Program-made: the position numbers and the translations under genes
NCBI GenBank assembly: GCA_964410105.1
Contig: CAYPFY010000007.1
Coordinates: forward strand, 1-64,000
DNA length: 64,000 bases
DNA from: CAYPFY01 sp964410105
GTDB lineage: Bacteria; Bacteroidota; Ignavibacteria; UBA10030; SZUA-254
Reading direction: 5' to 3'
Notes under the pieces: model-generated
What the model saw: only the letters and a program-made list of their open reading frames with translations
Told to the model about the DNA's origin: nothing
Databases searched by the model: none
Shown here: piece after piece, positions 19,301-26,917 of the stretch
Position numbering within the stretch: the stretch's first letter is position 1
How the letters are laid out: every line of letters begins with the position of its first letter

Positions 19301-19769
19301 TATGAGGCTTATGCTCTGTCGTCGCGGCCAGGAAGCCCTCCGCCGTCATCGCCCGGCGGTGAACATCTCCAGCCGGAAACTGGCGGCAGAACTCCAGGAG
19401 AGAGATTTCAAGAGCATTCTTTCCGACCGAAGAATTCAGAGAGGAGAGCGCTCGGGAAAAGACGCCCGGATTCGTGCCCTCATAGCTTCGGAGGAGGTAA
19501 TGAAAAATCTCATCGATGAGTCCCATCGCATTGAGCTGTCCTGCCCTCACGGCCTGCCCCGGAAAGGTCAGCAAGTCGCGTTTCGCGTTCATCTTCTGGG
19601 CAAAAACCCTGACTGCACGAAAATTGGCGAAAATCACATTTCCGGAAAAACCATAAAGGGTATCGTCGAACCCGTACTTCGAGCGCACGCTCGCGCGAAT
19701 ATGGAACTCAAAAGGAGCGGACCTCTCACCGGGGGAAGGAAACTGCTTCAGGGTGATTCTCAGCGGCAT
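16311..19769 (-). CDS. Large GH13 alpha-amylase-family enzyme
   Basis: Glycoside hydrolase/transferase acting on alpha-glucans, 1152 residues, about twice a normal amylase. The GH13 barrel occupies roughly residues 330-800: region I GDMVPNH, region II with nucleophile in IIRFDAAMV, region III with acid/base glutamate in LLLAEAFW, and region IV with SNPDEE, where the usual NHD histidine is replaced by proline. The N-terminal ~300 residues and C-terminal ~300 residues are helical and not recognised. No signal peptide, so it acts in the cytoplasm beside glgC and glgA. ATG 19769 is preferred to a GTG at 19793 because it follows the ATP-grasp stop by 4 bases with AAAGG upstream. Branching, debranching or glucanotransferase activity are all possible; the window holds no glgB, so it may supply that step. 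Confidence 0.82.
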   Translation of the reverse strand: MPLRITLKQFPSPGERSAPFEFHIRASVRSKYGFDDTLYGFSGNVIFANFRAVRVFAQKMNAKRDLLTFPGQAVRAGQLNAMGLIDEIFHYLLRSYEGTNPGVFSRALSSLNSSVGKNALEISLLEFCRQFPAGDVHRRAMTAEGFLAATTEHKPHSEVVLEEMILLSLANINPAFMVFKELFDDRDLREHTVYASMMSSLEEFFRTEKPFGRAGQSILELLRAPILASPHSLQGQLAYIKEHWGLLLGDRFRRKLLGAGDLLEEDSRSVQPGMGGPPPVPRYSFAEEGYPADGERFTADLDWMPNVVIMAKNVYVWLEQLSRRYGRHVSKLSEIPDEELDTLSRWNFTGLWLIGVWERSPASQKIKQLSGNPEAVSSAYSVYDYEIALELGGEEAFQQLRHRAWARGIRLAGDMVPNHVGIYSRWLVEHPEFFIQSDYPPFPNYQFTGPNLSDSPDVEIRIEDGYWSRRDAAVAFQRLDRRSGHVRYIYHGNDGTSMPWNDTAQLNFLRGEVREAVIRTIFHVARKFSIIRFDAAMVLTKRHFHRLWFPQPGSGGAIPSRSDFSLPAEDFNRLFPQEFWREVVDRINAEMPNTLLLAEAFWLLEGYFVRTLGMHRVYNSAFMHMLMREENAKYRHLIRITLHFNPEILKRYVNFMSNPDEETAVAQFGKGDKYFGTAVLLATLPGLPMFAHGQIEGFSEKYGMEYKKAYHDEVPDEHVVRRHVNEVFPLLERRRLFSQVSHFELFDFIDSSGNLNENVIAFSNMNGDERAVICFHNKFEETSGWIKNSVGKTTSGTADEEGKYVAYRTIGDALRLKRSDPVFYVFRDYRSNLDFIRSGRDLTDKGLFLDLKAFEYHIFLDFREVRDSDGRYAELCGRLNGKGVPDIRRSLREMELAPFHDALSKLFDAVPDLTRLASSPQPADSRILRENISECLRAVIREANRCHPGAVKGRNAQEIFDKSLRSVQDIYGRSARPTQEGRLMKSALPDMSNDPAGPLILMALLALSGFQSRPLLDELEILPFLTDLFGRMRVSRDPRSLVRLICVLLFDENPFDSEALGPAFFEGEEVRMVVNVNCHSGIFYYHKESFERLLEWHCVRSLIGRLRSGKARDLRPTIDMFHEWAKLSAEAHYQVNRITELIARSAETVEAE

Positions 19770-19773
19770 ATGT

Positions 19774-20709
19774 TCAAAGACCTTTTGGGGCACTGGTTTT
19801 CAGACGCTCGACGTGCTCTTTCACGCGCTCCGCGATAAGCCGTTCGATCATGTGGACGACAGCATCCGGTGCGCCGTTCGCATGGCGGGACTGCAGGCGC
19901 ATGTCGCACACTTCATTCACATAATCCACGACGATAAACCTTCGCTCCTCGGTCATCGCGATTTCGGATGAGAAGAAATCGAGTTTGCAGGCTTTTTGGA
20001 TCGTCTTCATAATCGCGCGCATTCCGGGGAGTCCATATTGAAGCTCATCCGCCTCATGAAGCTCGGTATACATATGGGTCTTGTCGTCCCACCAGCAGAG
20101 CACAGTTTCGCCGAAAATACAATAGGCGCGGTACCATGCCCGTTTCCCGCCGAGGAGTTTCGGGACGATCGTCTCCTGAACGAGGTACTTATCTTCCGGA
20201 TGTGTCTGGCGGGCTGTCAGGACATCGTCAAGGGAAGCAGCATTGAGAACAACGCCGGTTCCGCCCCCGGTCGTATTTGCAGGTTTGATGACAAAGGGAA
20301 TTCCGAGCCGGTCGAGATCTTGCTGCTGCACGACGAGGCTGCCGTTGGAGCGGAAGGGGGGAATGATAATGGTATTGGGAACCTGGATGCCGTGGGTGAT
20401 CAGGGCGAGATGCATTGTCGCCTTGTCGATTGCATTCACAAGGAATTCATGCGGGTTCACCACGAAAACGGAGGAGCCGGTGAGCAGTCGGACGAGGGAC
20501 AGAAAATCCGAATCGGCGTCGGAGGCTCGGTCGAAGAGGGAGTGGAACATCATACGTCCGGCCTCAACATCCCTGATCGACTCCTGGAGGTTATGAGGGT
20601 CGACGCGGTACGTCGATATCTGCCGGAGCGCGCACTCGCGTTCGATACCTGCCACAAAATCGTCGTCGAATTCCCAATTCCAGGCGATCGCCAGGTCGAA
20701 GGTTCTCAT
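19774..20709 (-). CDS. ATP-grasp fold protein of the glucan operon
   Basis: ATP-grasp ligase-like protein of 311 residues, cytoplasmic. The central ATP-binding lobe shows FVIKPANTTGGGTGVVL (glycine-rich loop and lysine) and the C-terminal metal-binding part shows FIVVDYVNEVCDMR, matching the D/E-x-N pattern of the superfamily (RimK, glutathione synthetase). Family members join a carboxylate to an amine or thiol through an acyl phosphate; the substrate here cannot be read from sequence. It is the first gene of the operon with the large GH13 enzyme, glgC and glgA, so it may act in glucan priming, modification or regulation (inference). The reading frame is open for some 55 codons upstream of ATG 20709 but without a start codon, and a promoter lies inside that stretch. 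Confidence 0.72.
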   Translation of the reverse strand: MRTFDLAIAWNWEFDDDFVAGIERECALRQISTYRVDPHNLQESIRDVEAGRMMFHSLFDRASDADSDFLSLVRLLTGSSVFVVNPHEFLVNAIDKATMHLALITHGIQVPNTIIIPPFRSNGSLVVQQQDLDRLGIPFVIKPANTTGGGTGVVLNAASLDDVLTARQTHPEDKYLVQETIVPKLLGGKRAWYRAYCIFGETVLCWWDDKTHMYTELHEADELQYGLPGMRAIMKTIQKACKLDFFSSEIAMTEERRFIVVDYVNEVCDMRLQSRHANGAPDAVVHMIERLIAERVKEHVERLKTSAPKGL

Positions 20710-20730
20710 GAGGCTCTTGAATCCCGTGTC

Positions 20731-20759
20731 AATATACGTCTTTGGGGAGGAAAACTCAA
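20731..20759 (-). promoter_or_regulatory. Sigma-70-type promoter of the glucan operon
   Basis: On the minus strand TTGAGT (20754-20759) and TATATT (20731-20736) are 17 bases apart; transcription would begin about 15 bases before ATG 20709. It fits a separate transcription unit behind hisIE. Confidence 0.5.
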
Positions 20760-20871
20760 AGGTCTCTCCGTCCGCCTCCGGGGGGTCGGGTAGTACAAAG
20801 ACGCGCGGGCACCAGCAGGAGGAAAAGTCTCTTCGCGAAGGGAGGTAATCGGGAGATCCCGAACGACGGGG

Positions 20872-21465
20872 CTACTTTTTCATCCTCTTTTCAAGCTCCG
20901 TATAAACATCATTCAGAGCGATACCTTTCTGTGCGAGGAGAACCAGAATATGGTACATAAGGTCGGCGGCCTCTTCGATACAGCGCGCGGCATCGGGATA
21001 TTGGGCGGCGATAGAAAGTTCTACCGCCTCCTCGCCCACTTTTTGGGCGATGCGCGCCATGCCCTCCTTAAAGAGCCGTGCGGTGTAAGAGTTTTCGGGA
21101 AGCGCTGATTTCCGGTCGGCGATAACCTTCGAAAGCCTCCCGAGAACGTTTCCGGCGTCTTCGGGTGGAAAACAGCTTGCGGCCCCGGTATGACACACGG
21201 GGCCCGCCGGTCGGGCCTGTATCAGAATCGCGTCCGAATCGCAATCAACGTCAAGCGAGACGACTCTGAGAAAATTTCCCGAAGTTTCCCCTTTTTTCCA
21301 CAGCCTACCCTTGGTCCGGCTGTAGAATGTCACCGTCCCCTCCTCGAGAGTGTGGTCGAGCGCTTCCTGATTCATGAACCCCAGCATCAGCACATCCCCT
21401 GTTTGATACTCCTGCACGATCGCGGGAACCAGGCCGTTCAATTTTTCGAAATTCAGTTTTTCCAT
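20872..21465 (-). CDS. hisI: Bifunctional phosphoribosyl-AMP cyclohydrolase / phosphoribosyl-ATP pyrophosphatase
   Basis: HisIE fusion of 197 residues catalysing the second and third steps of histidine synthesis. The N-terminal HisI domain (about 1-108) has LMLGFMNQEAL, FYSRTKGRLWKKGETSGN, the metal-binding CDSDAILIQ and PVCHTGAASCF. The C-terminal HisE domain (about 109-197) has the pyrophosphatase signature QKVGEEAVELSIAA and EEAADLMYHILVLL. Both are complete. The start overlaps hisF by 13 bases. Last gene of the his operon. Confidence 0.96.
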   Translation of the reverse strand: MEKLNFEKLNGLVPAIVQEYQTGDVLMLGFMNQEALDHTLEEGTVTFYSRTKGRLWKKGETSGNFLRVVSLDVDCDSDAILIQARPAGPVCHTGAASCFPPEDAGNVLGRLSKVIADRKSALPENSYTARLFKEGMARIAQKVGEEAVELSIAAQYPDAARCIEEAADLMYHILVLLAQKGIALNDVYTELEKRMKK

Positions 21466-22217
21466 ATTCTCACCGGAAGACCTTCCGAGGATAAATACTC
21501 TTTCAATTCACGGATAGAAATCTCGTTAAAGTGAAACATGCTTGCGGCGAGAACGGCATCCGCCTTGCCGAATTTGAGAGCCTCCATCAGATGTTCCTTC
21601 GTCCCGGCTCCTCCCGACGCGACGACCGGAACTTTCACAAGGCGGGAAAGATTTTCAAGCAACTCTATGTCATAACCTTTTTTCATCCCGTCCCTGTCTA
21701 TGGAAGTGACAAGCAATTCGCCCGCGCCTGACTGCACAACCCGGCACGCCCAGGAGAGGCAATCGTGCCCGGTCTCTTGAGTGCCGCTCTTCACGTGCAC
21801 GATCCACCCCTTCTCCCAGCGTTGGGCGTCAATCGCCGCGACAAGAGCCTGTGAGCCCACCATTTTCGCGGCGCGTGAAAGCAGGCCAGGATCGGAATCG
21901 AGCACCGTATTGAGCGACACTTTGTCTGCGCCCGAACGCAGAAGCGCCAGAATATCCTCCAGAGAACGTATCCCCCCTCCGACGGTGAGCGGAATGGAGA
22001 TCCGGCGGGCAACCTGCTCAACCATAGTGAAAAACGGCCCCCTCTCTTCCAGAGAGGCAGAAATATCGAGCAGCACCAGCTCGTCCGCCCCCGCATCGGA
22101 GTATTTTGCAGCAAACTCGACCGGGTCACCCACATCCACGAGATTCTTAAACTTTTTCCCCTTCACGACGCGGCCGTTGAGCACATCGAGGCAGGGAATG
22201 ACCCTTCGCGTCAGCAT
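21453..22217 (-). CDS. hisF: Imidazole glycerol phosphate synthase subunit HisF
   Basis: Cyclase subunit of the HisFH complex, a 254-residue TIM barrel that joins ammonia from HisH to PRFAR, giving imidazole glycerol phosphate and AICAR. It begins with RRVIPCLDVLNGRVVKG, with catalytic D11, and shows LTVGGGIRS, LLVTSIDRDGMKKGYD (second catalytic Asp) and VVASGGAG, all phosphate- or active-site loops of the family. The ATG at 22217 overlaps the hisA stop by 7 bases; frame upstream of it belongs to the antisense of hisA and is not HisF-like. Confidence 0.96.
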   Translation of the reverse strand: MLTRRVIPCLDVLNGRVVKGKKFKNLVDVGDPVEFAAKYSDAGADELVLLDISASLEERGPFFTMVEQVARRISIPLTVGGGIRSLEDILALLRSGADKVSLNTVLDSDPGLLSRAAKMVGSQALVAAIDAQRWEKGWIVHVKSGTQETGHDCLSWACRVVQSGAGELLVTSIDRDGMKKGYDIELLENLSRLVKVPVVASGGAGTKEHLMEALKFGKADAVLAASMFHFNEISIRELKEYLSSEGLPVRIWKN

Positions 22218-22924
22218 GAAAGGAGTTCTTTCAAGGCGAGGCTTCCCTCGTAAAGCGCCTTGCCGACGATCACCCCGGCCACTCCGGTCTTCTTCAAATC
22301 GAGAGCGTCGGCGGCAGAGCGCACTCCTCCCGAGGCGAACCATCGCAGATTCGGAAAATCTTCAGCCAGTCTCGAGTAGAGGCGGACGTTCGGGCCGGCG
22401 AGAGTGCCGTCCCTGCCGATATCGGTCGAAAGAAACTCCCGAATCCCGAGGTCAACGAGGGGAGGAATCACATCGGCGAGCGGACGGTCATCCAGGTCCT
22501 GCCAGCCCTCGAGAGCGATCCGGCCGTCTTTGAGATCAATCGCCACGCGAAAATTCTCGGGACCGCATGCCTTTGTCCACTCGGCAAATTTTGCCGGGTA
22601 GCGGAGAGCGAAGCTCCCGACGATAACACGATCCACCCCGATTTCCAGGAGCTTTTCAGCGTCGGCTCGCGAGCGGACTCCTCCTCCCGCTTCCATCGAG
22701 ACGCCCTGCAGAGCGGCGATGGACCGGATAGCCTCCCAGTTCACCAAACGGCCCTCCTTCGCGCCTTCCAGATCGACAACATGGAGCCACTGCGCGCCGT
22801 CGCGGGCAAAGTTCTCGGCCATCTCCAGAGGTGTAGGACCGTAAACCTTCCGGGTGGAAAAGTCCCCGTGAGTGAGGCGGACGCACTTCCCGCCAAAAAT
22901 ATCTATTGCGGGAAGGATGAGCAT
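22211..22924 (-). CDS. hisA: Phosphoribosylformimino-5-aminoimidazole carboxamide ribotide isomerase
   Basis: HisA, a 237-residue TIM barrel that isomerises ProFAR to PRFAR. It starts MLILPAIDIFGGKCVRL with catalytic D8 and contains EAGGGVRS, FLSTDIGRDGTLAGPN with the second catalytic Asp, and FASGGVRS. The start at 22924 lies 22 bases inside hisH; the frame continues upstream, but family HisA proteins begin at this methionine. No PriA-type bifunctional features are needed because this is not an actinobacterial setting. Confidence 0.95.
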   Translation of the reverse strand: MLILPAIDIFGGKCVRLTHGDFSTRKVYGPTPLEMAENFARDGAQWLHVVDLEGAKEGRLVNWEAIRSIAALQGVSMEAGGGVRSRADAEKLLEIGVDRVIVGSFALRYPAKFAEWTKACGPENFRVAIDLKDGRIALEGWQDLDDRPLADVIPPLVDLGIREFLSTDIGRDGTLAGPNVRLYSRLAEDFPNLRWFASGGVRSAADALDLKKTGVAGVIVGKALYEGSLALKELLSC

Positions 22925-23502
22925 AGCTGGACAAAATTCTGCAACAGCCGGAGTCCGGCCTGACCCGATTTTTCGGGGTGAAACTGCACCCCGAAAAAAT
23001 TCTCCTTGCGGACGGCGGCAGCGAAGACGGATCCGCATTCAGCCGTCCCGGTCACGAGCGGACCCACAGGGGCGGCGTAGGAGTGGGCGAAATAGAAAAA
23101 ACCTTCCTCTATTCCCGCGTACAGGGGAGACCGGGAACTGAACGTCACCCGGTTCCATCCCATATGCGGGATCTTTTTCACATCCGGACCAAGCATGGTT
23201 ACCGACCCGGGGACTATCCCGAGGCAGGACGTCTTACCCTCTTCGGAGGCTTCGTAGAGCAACTGCATGCCGAGACAGATGCCAAGGAACGGAGCGGAAA
23301 CTCCCTTCAAAAATCCGGTCAGTCCCCGGCGCGTGAGCGAATCCATGGCGCCGGGCGCCGCGCCGACACCCGGGAGAATGATACCCTGGCAGGCGGCAAG
23401 TTGAGCCTCGTCGGCGCTGATCAGGAATTCGCAGCCGATGGCGGCCAGAGCATTTCGCACAGAGGCGATATTCCCTGCCTCGTAGTCGACGACGCCAATC
23501 AC
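22903..23502 (-). CDS. hisH: Imidazole glycerol phosphate synthase subunit HisH (glutaminase)
   Basis: Class I glutamine amidotransferase that feeds ammonia to HisF. In 199 residues it has IILPGVGAAPGAM, the nucleophile elbow GICLGMQLLYEASEE with C76, the FAHSY segment and the catalytic histidine-glutamate pair in FGVQFHPEKS. The start codon is GTG at 23502, overlapping the hisB stop as GTGA. Complete. Confidence 0.96.
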   Translation of the reverse strand: MIGVVDYEAGNIASVRNALAAIGCEFLISADEAQLAACQGIILPGVGAAPGAMDSLTRRGLTGFLKGVSAPFLGICLGMQLLYEASEEGKTSCLGIVPGSVTMLGPDVKKIPHMGWNRVTFSSRSPLYAGIEEGFFYFAHSYAAPVGPLVTGTAECGSVFAAAVRKENFFGVQFHPEKSGQAGLRLLQNFVQLCSSFPQ

Positions 23503-24587
23503 AGGAGACCCTTTGTCGTGGGAAGCACGGCTCTCATCCGGTCGTCGATGCGGATGGCATCTCTCAGGGCGAGAGCGACGGATTTAAAAATAGCCTCTAT
23601 CTTATGATGGTCATTCCTCCCGCGGCATGTGATATGAAGCGAGGCCCGGAGGCCGCCGGCAAACGCACGGAAAAAATCCTCGACGAGCTCCGTCGGAAAT
23701 TCTCCCACCCGCTCGCGCTTGAAATCGCACTGAAACGACAGGAAACTCCGCCCGCTCAGATCAAGAGTCGTTGAAGCGATCGACTCATCGAGTGGGGCGG
23801 AAAACGCGAACCGCCTGATCCCGCGCTTATTGCCCAGCGATTCCCGAATAACCTCGCCGAGCACGATCCCGGAATCTTCCACCGTATGATGCTCGTCGAT
23901 CTCGAGATCGCCCCGGGCGCTCAGCCGGACATCCATGCCGGAATGGCGGGCCAGCTGCGCAATCATATGGTCGAAGAAACCGATCCCGGTACCCACGCGC
24001 GAGCTCCCTGAACCGTCGAGAGTCACACTTGCCGAGATATCCGTCTCGTTCGTCTTCCGCCTGAACATGGCAGAACGGGCTGACCGGACAATATATAGGC
24101 ATGCCTCCAGAAGATGCGGTGTTGCAAACTCGGCGGAGGATCTTCGTGAAGTGATCTGCACGGCTCGAAGGCCAAGATTGCCGGCGAACTCCACGTCAGT
24201 ATCGCGGTCCCCGAGCACGAAAGATTTCGGGAGGTCGACCCCGTTCCTCAAGAATCTGTCCACCAGGCCGGTTTTCGGCTTGCGGCAGCGGCATCGGTCT
24301 GAGGAAAAATGCGGGCAGATGAAGATTCTCTCAAAAGCCACGCCTTCCCCGGCAAGAAGTTTTAAGATTTTGCCTTGGACGGCAAGAAATTTCCGACGGG
24401 GATATCCGGGGGACCCGAGCCCGTCCTGATTCGTTGCCATCACAAGATAAAACCCTGCCTCTGTCAGAAGTTTCATTCCGGATACAGCTCCCGGAACGAA
24501 CTCCAGTTTCTCAAGCGAATCGACCTGCTTATCGCGGGGCTCTTTAATAAGAGTGCCGTCCCGGTCAACAATCACGACCTTTCTCAT
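23499..24587 (-). CDS. hisB: Bifunctional histidinol-phosphatase / imidazoleglycerol-phosphate dehydratase
   Basis: Two-domain HisB of 362 residues. The N-terminal HAD phosphatase (about 1-165) has the nucleophile motif VDRDGTL (D8, D10), MATNQDGLG, the zinc loop with CPHF and CRCRKPKTG, and LGDRDTDVEF. The C-terminal dehydratase (about 170-362) has TGIGFFDHM, the metal-binding DEHHTVEDSGI and RNDHHKIEAIFKS. The fusion type is best known from Gammaproteobacteria and Bacteroidetes relatives and removes the need for a separate histidinol phosphatase. It overlaps hisC and hisH by four bases each. Confidence 0.96.
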   Translation of the reverse strand: MRKVVIVDRDGTLIKEPRDKQVDSLEKLEFVPGAVSGMKLLTEAGFYLVMATNQDGLGSPGYPRRKFLAVQGKILKLLAGEGVAFERIFICPHFSSDRCRCRKPKTGLVDRFLRNGVDLPKSFVLGDRDTDVEFAGNLGLRAVQITSRRSSAEFATPHLLEACLYIVRSARSAMFRRKTNETDISASVTLDGSGSSRVGTGIGFFDHMIAQLARHSGMDVRLSARGDLEIDEHHTVEDSGIVLGEVIRESLGNKRGIRRFAFSAPLDESIASTTLDLSGRSFLSFQCDFKRERVGEFPTELVEDFFRAFAGGLRASLHITCRGRNDHHKIEAIFKSVALALRDAIRIDDRMRAVLPTTKGLL

Positions 24588-25630
24588 CGAAGTCTTCCCA
24601 GCACTTTCAGCAGCATCCCGTTTTCCTCGGGCGTGCCGACTGTAATCCGGAGGCAGTTCGAAAGGCGGGGCTCACTCCTGCGGCGCACGATAATTCCGTT
24701 CTCAAACAACAGTTGATAGGTCTGTGGCGCATCTTTCCATTCTACCAGCAGAAAATTTGCATCGCTCGGGTAGACACGGGTCACGTGAGGATGACTCCTC
24801 AGTCCGGAGGCAAGGCGGGAGCGTTCTTCCCGAATAACTGTTCGGGAACTCTCAAAGAAATCCTCGTTATCCATTCCCCTGAGGGCTATATCCAGGCTCA
24901 CCGCATTAATGTTATACGGCGGTTTGATCTTCATAAGATACGAGACCACATCGGGATTGGCGATACAATAACCGAGCCGGATTGCGGCGAGTCCCCACGC
25001 CTTCGAAAGCGTTCGGAGAACGATGAGGTTTTCATGCTTGAAAACCTCTCTCACGAGACTTGCATCTTCGGGCGCAAACTCAACGTAGGCCTCGTCCACT
25101 ATAACGATTCCCTTGAAGGACCTGCAGATAGAAAGAATATCCGTCCGGCGAAGGCAATTCCCCGTCGGATTATTCGGATGACAACAGAAAATCAACTTTG
25201 TTGACGGCGACACTTTATTCAGGGTGGCCGAGAGATCGATCTGGAAAGAATCATCGAGCTCCGCCGGCTCGGCGGCCACGCGATTGAGATCGGCGGCGAC
25301 CCGATAAACTCCATACGTTGGCTCGAGAATCACCACCGCCTCCGAGAAAGGCTCACAAAAAAGCCGTATGAGGAGATCGATGATCTCGTCCGACCCGACC
25401 CCCGAGAAAATCATATCGACGGGACACGAGAGCCGTGCCGCCAGCTTTTTCCTCAACGACCTATGGAAGGGATCGGGATAGCGGTTGAGCGAAAGGCCAT
25501 TGTAGCTGGCGGCGCTTCCGAGCGAGAGCTCATTGGCATCGAGAAAGACGTTCGCATCCCCGACCTCGCTCCGGGCGGATTTATACGGTGTGAAAGTCCT
25601 GATGTGGGAGCGTACGAGCGAGTCGATCAT
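24584..25630 (-). CDS. hisC: Histidinol-phosphate aminotransferase
   Basis: PLP-dependent class I/II aminotransferase of 348 residues converting imidazole acetol phosphate to histidinol phosphate with glutamate. Key segments are LDANELSLG and RYPDP near the N-terminus, SGVGSDEIIDLLIR, CCHPNNPTGN, IVDEAYVEF (PLP pyridine-binding Asp) and TLSKAWGLAAIRLGY with the Schiff-base lysine. Position between hisD and hisB with ATGA overlaps on both sides supports HisC rather than a general aromatic aminotransferase. Confidence 0.95.
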   Translation of the reverse strand: MIDSLVRSHIRTFTPYKSARSEVGDANVFLDANELSLGSAASYNGLSLNRYPDPFHRSLRKKLAARLSCPVDMIFSGVGSDEIIDLLIRLFCEPFSEAVVILEPTYGVYRVAADLNRVAAEPAELDDSFQIDLSATLNKVSPSTKLIFCCHPNNPTGNCLRRTDILSICRSFKGIVIVDEAYVEFAPEDASLVREVFKHENLIVLRTLSKAWGLAAIRLGYCIANPDVVSYLMKIKPPYNINAVSLDIALRGMDNEDFFESSRTVIREERSRLASGLRSHPHVTRVYPSDANFLLVEWKDAPQTYQLLFENGIIVRRRSEPRLSNCLRITVGTPEENGMLLKVLGRLR

Positions 25631-26916
25631 AGTTTTTCACGGATTTCGACGGCACGCGCGTGGGCCATGAGCCCCTCGGCGGAGGCGAGCGCTTTCGAAG
25701 TGGCGGCGAGGGAACGCAGCCCCTCATTCGATACCGACTGAAAGAGCACCGGCTTCATGAACGATTCTGTTACAAGACCTCCCCACTGTGCGGCAGCGCC
25801 GCGGGTGGGCAGAGTATGATTGGTCCCGGAGGCATAATCGCCGAACGCAACGGCGCTCGAGTTTCCGAGAAACACCGAGCCAGCATTCTTCACACTCGGG
25901 ATCAGGGCTTCCGGCTCGCGCACGGCAAGCATCAGATGTTCAGGCGCATAATCGTTTGAAAAACACATTGCATCCGAGAGCGAGGGAATGATGAGGGCGA
26001 CAGATCTATCGAGAACTTTTTCTGCAATCGCGCGCCGGGGAAGAAGAATAATTTGTGCCGCAACGGCCTTTTGCACCTCGTCGGCAAGAACGTCCGATGT
26101 GCTCACGAGGAAAACCTCCGAGTCCTCGCCGTGTTCCGCCTGAGAGAGAAGATCGGCCGCGATCCATGCCGGGTTTGCAGAAGAGTCGGCGACGATCAGC
26201 AGTTCGGAGGGACCGGCGGGCATGTCGATCGCCACGGAATAGGGAGACTGGGACGCCAGAAGTTTTGCGGCGACGACGAACCGGTTACCAGGACCGAAGA
26301 TTTTTTTCACCTTGGGGACGGTCCCCGTGCCGAGAGCGAGAGCTGCGACTGCCTGCGCGCCCCCTGCCTTAAGGATGCGGCGAATCCCCGCATGAGATGC
26401 AGTCCACAGAATTTCCGCCGAAATCTTCCCGGATCTCTGCGGGGGGGTGGACACAATGACATCTCTGCATCCGGCGATCCTCGCGGGAACTGCAAGCATA
26501 AGCAGGGTCGACACGAGAGGCGCGGAACCCCCCGGCACATAAAGGCCGACCGGGTCAAGGGGGCGCCATTCGCGCCGGCAGGTCACTCCCGGGGACGTCG
26601 TCACCTCGATCGATGCGGGGAACTGGGCCCGGTGAAATTTTTCGATATTGGAGGCGGCATGCACAATCGCCCGTTTGAATCCGGGATCGACGAGCCGGTC
26701 CGCCTCTTCAAATTCATCGTCGGATGCAAAGAGATCACCCTGGGCAACCCCGTCAAACTTCTGGGTAAAGAATCGGATCGCGTCATCGCCTTCCCTGGCA
26801 ATTCTTTCGAAAACTTCCCGGACCGCGGGCATGCACTCCGCGGGGCCGGGGGAAGAGCGCGCCAGCAGCGACTCCAACTGATCCCGGGAAAGCGTTGTGT
26901 AGGCAAGCTTCCTCAT
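25627..26916 (-). CDS. hisD: Histidinol dehydrogenase
   Basis: Zinc- and NAD-dependent enzyme oxidising histidinol to histidine, 429 residues. It shows YVPGGSAPLVSTLLMLAVPA, GGAQAVAALALGTGTVPKV, IFGPGNRFVVAAK, IDMPAGPSELLIVAD, the zinc ligand region SQAEHGEDSEVFLVS, and NDYAPEHLML with the catalytic Glu-His. ATG 26916 lies one base after the hisG stop and is preferred to a TTG at 26934 that would sit within hisG. Confidence 0.95.
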   Translation of the reverse strand: MRKLAYTTLSRDQLESLLARSSPGPAECMPAVREVFERIAREGDDAIRFFTQKFDGVAQGDLFASDDEFEEADRLVDPGFKRAIVHAASNIEKFHRAQFPASIEVTTSPGVTCRREWRPLDPVGLYVPGGSAPLVSTLLMLAVPARIAGCRDVIVSTPPQRSGKISAEILWTASHAGIRRILKAGGAQAVAALALGTGTVPKVKKIFGPGNRFVVAAKLLASQSPYSVAIDMPAGPSELLIVADSSANPAWIAADLLSQAEHGEDSEVFLVSTSDVLADEVQKAVAAQIILLPRRAIAEKVLDRSVALIIPSLSDAMCFSNDYAPEHLMLAVREPEALIPSVKNAGSVFLGNSSAVAFGDYASGTNHTLPTRGAAAQWGGLVTESFMKPVLFQSVSNEGLRSLAATSKALASAEGLMAHARAVEIREKL

Positions 26917-26917
26917 A

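Noticed and set aside
20710..20871. N-terminal extension of the ATP-grasp protein: the frame is open from the hisIE stop to ATG 20709 and looks protein-like
   Set aside because: It contains no ATG, GTG or TTG start in frame, and a TTGAGT-N17-TATATT promoter lies within it, so translation from 20709 is more likely.
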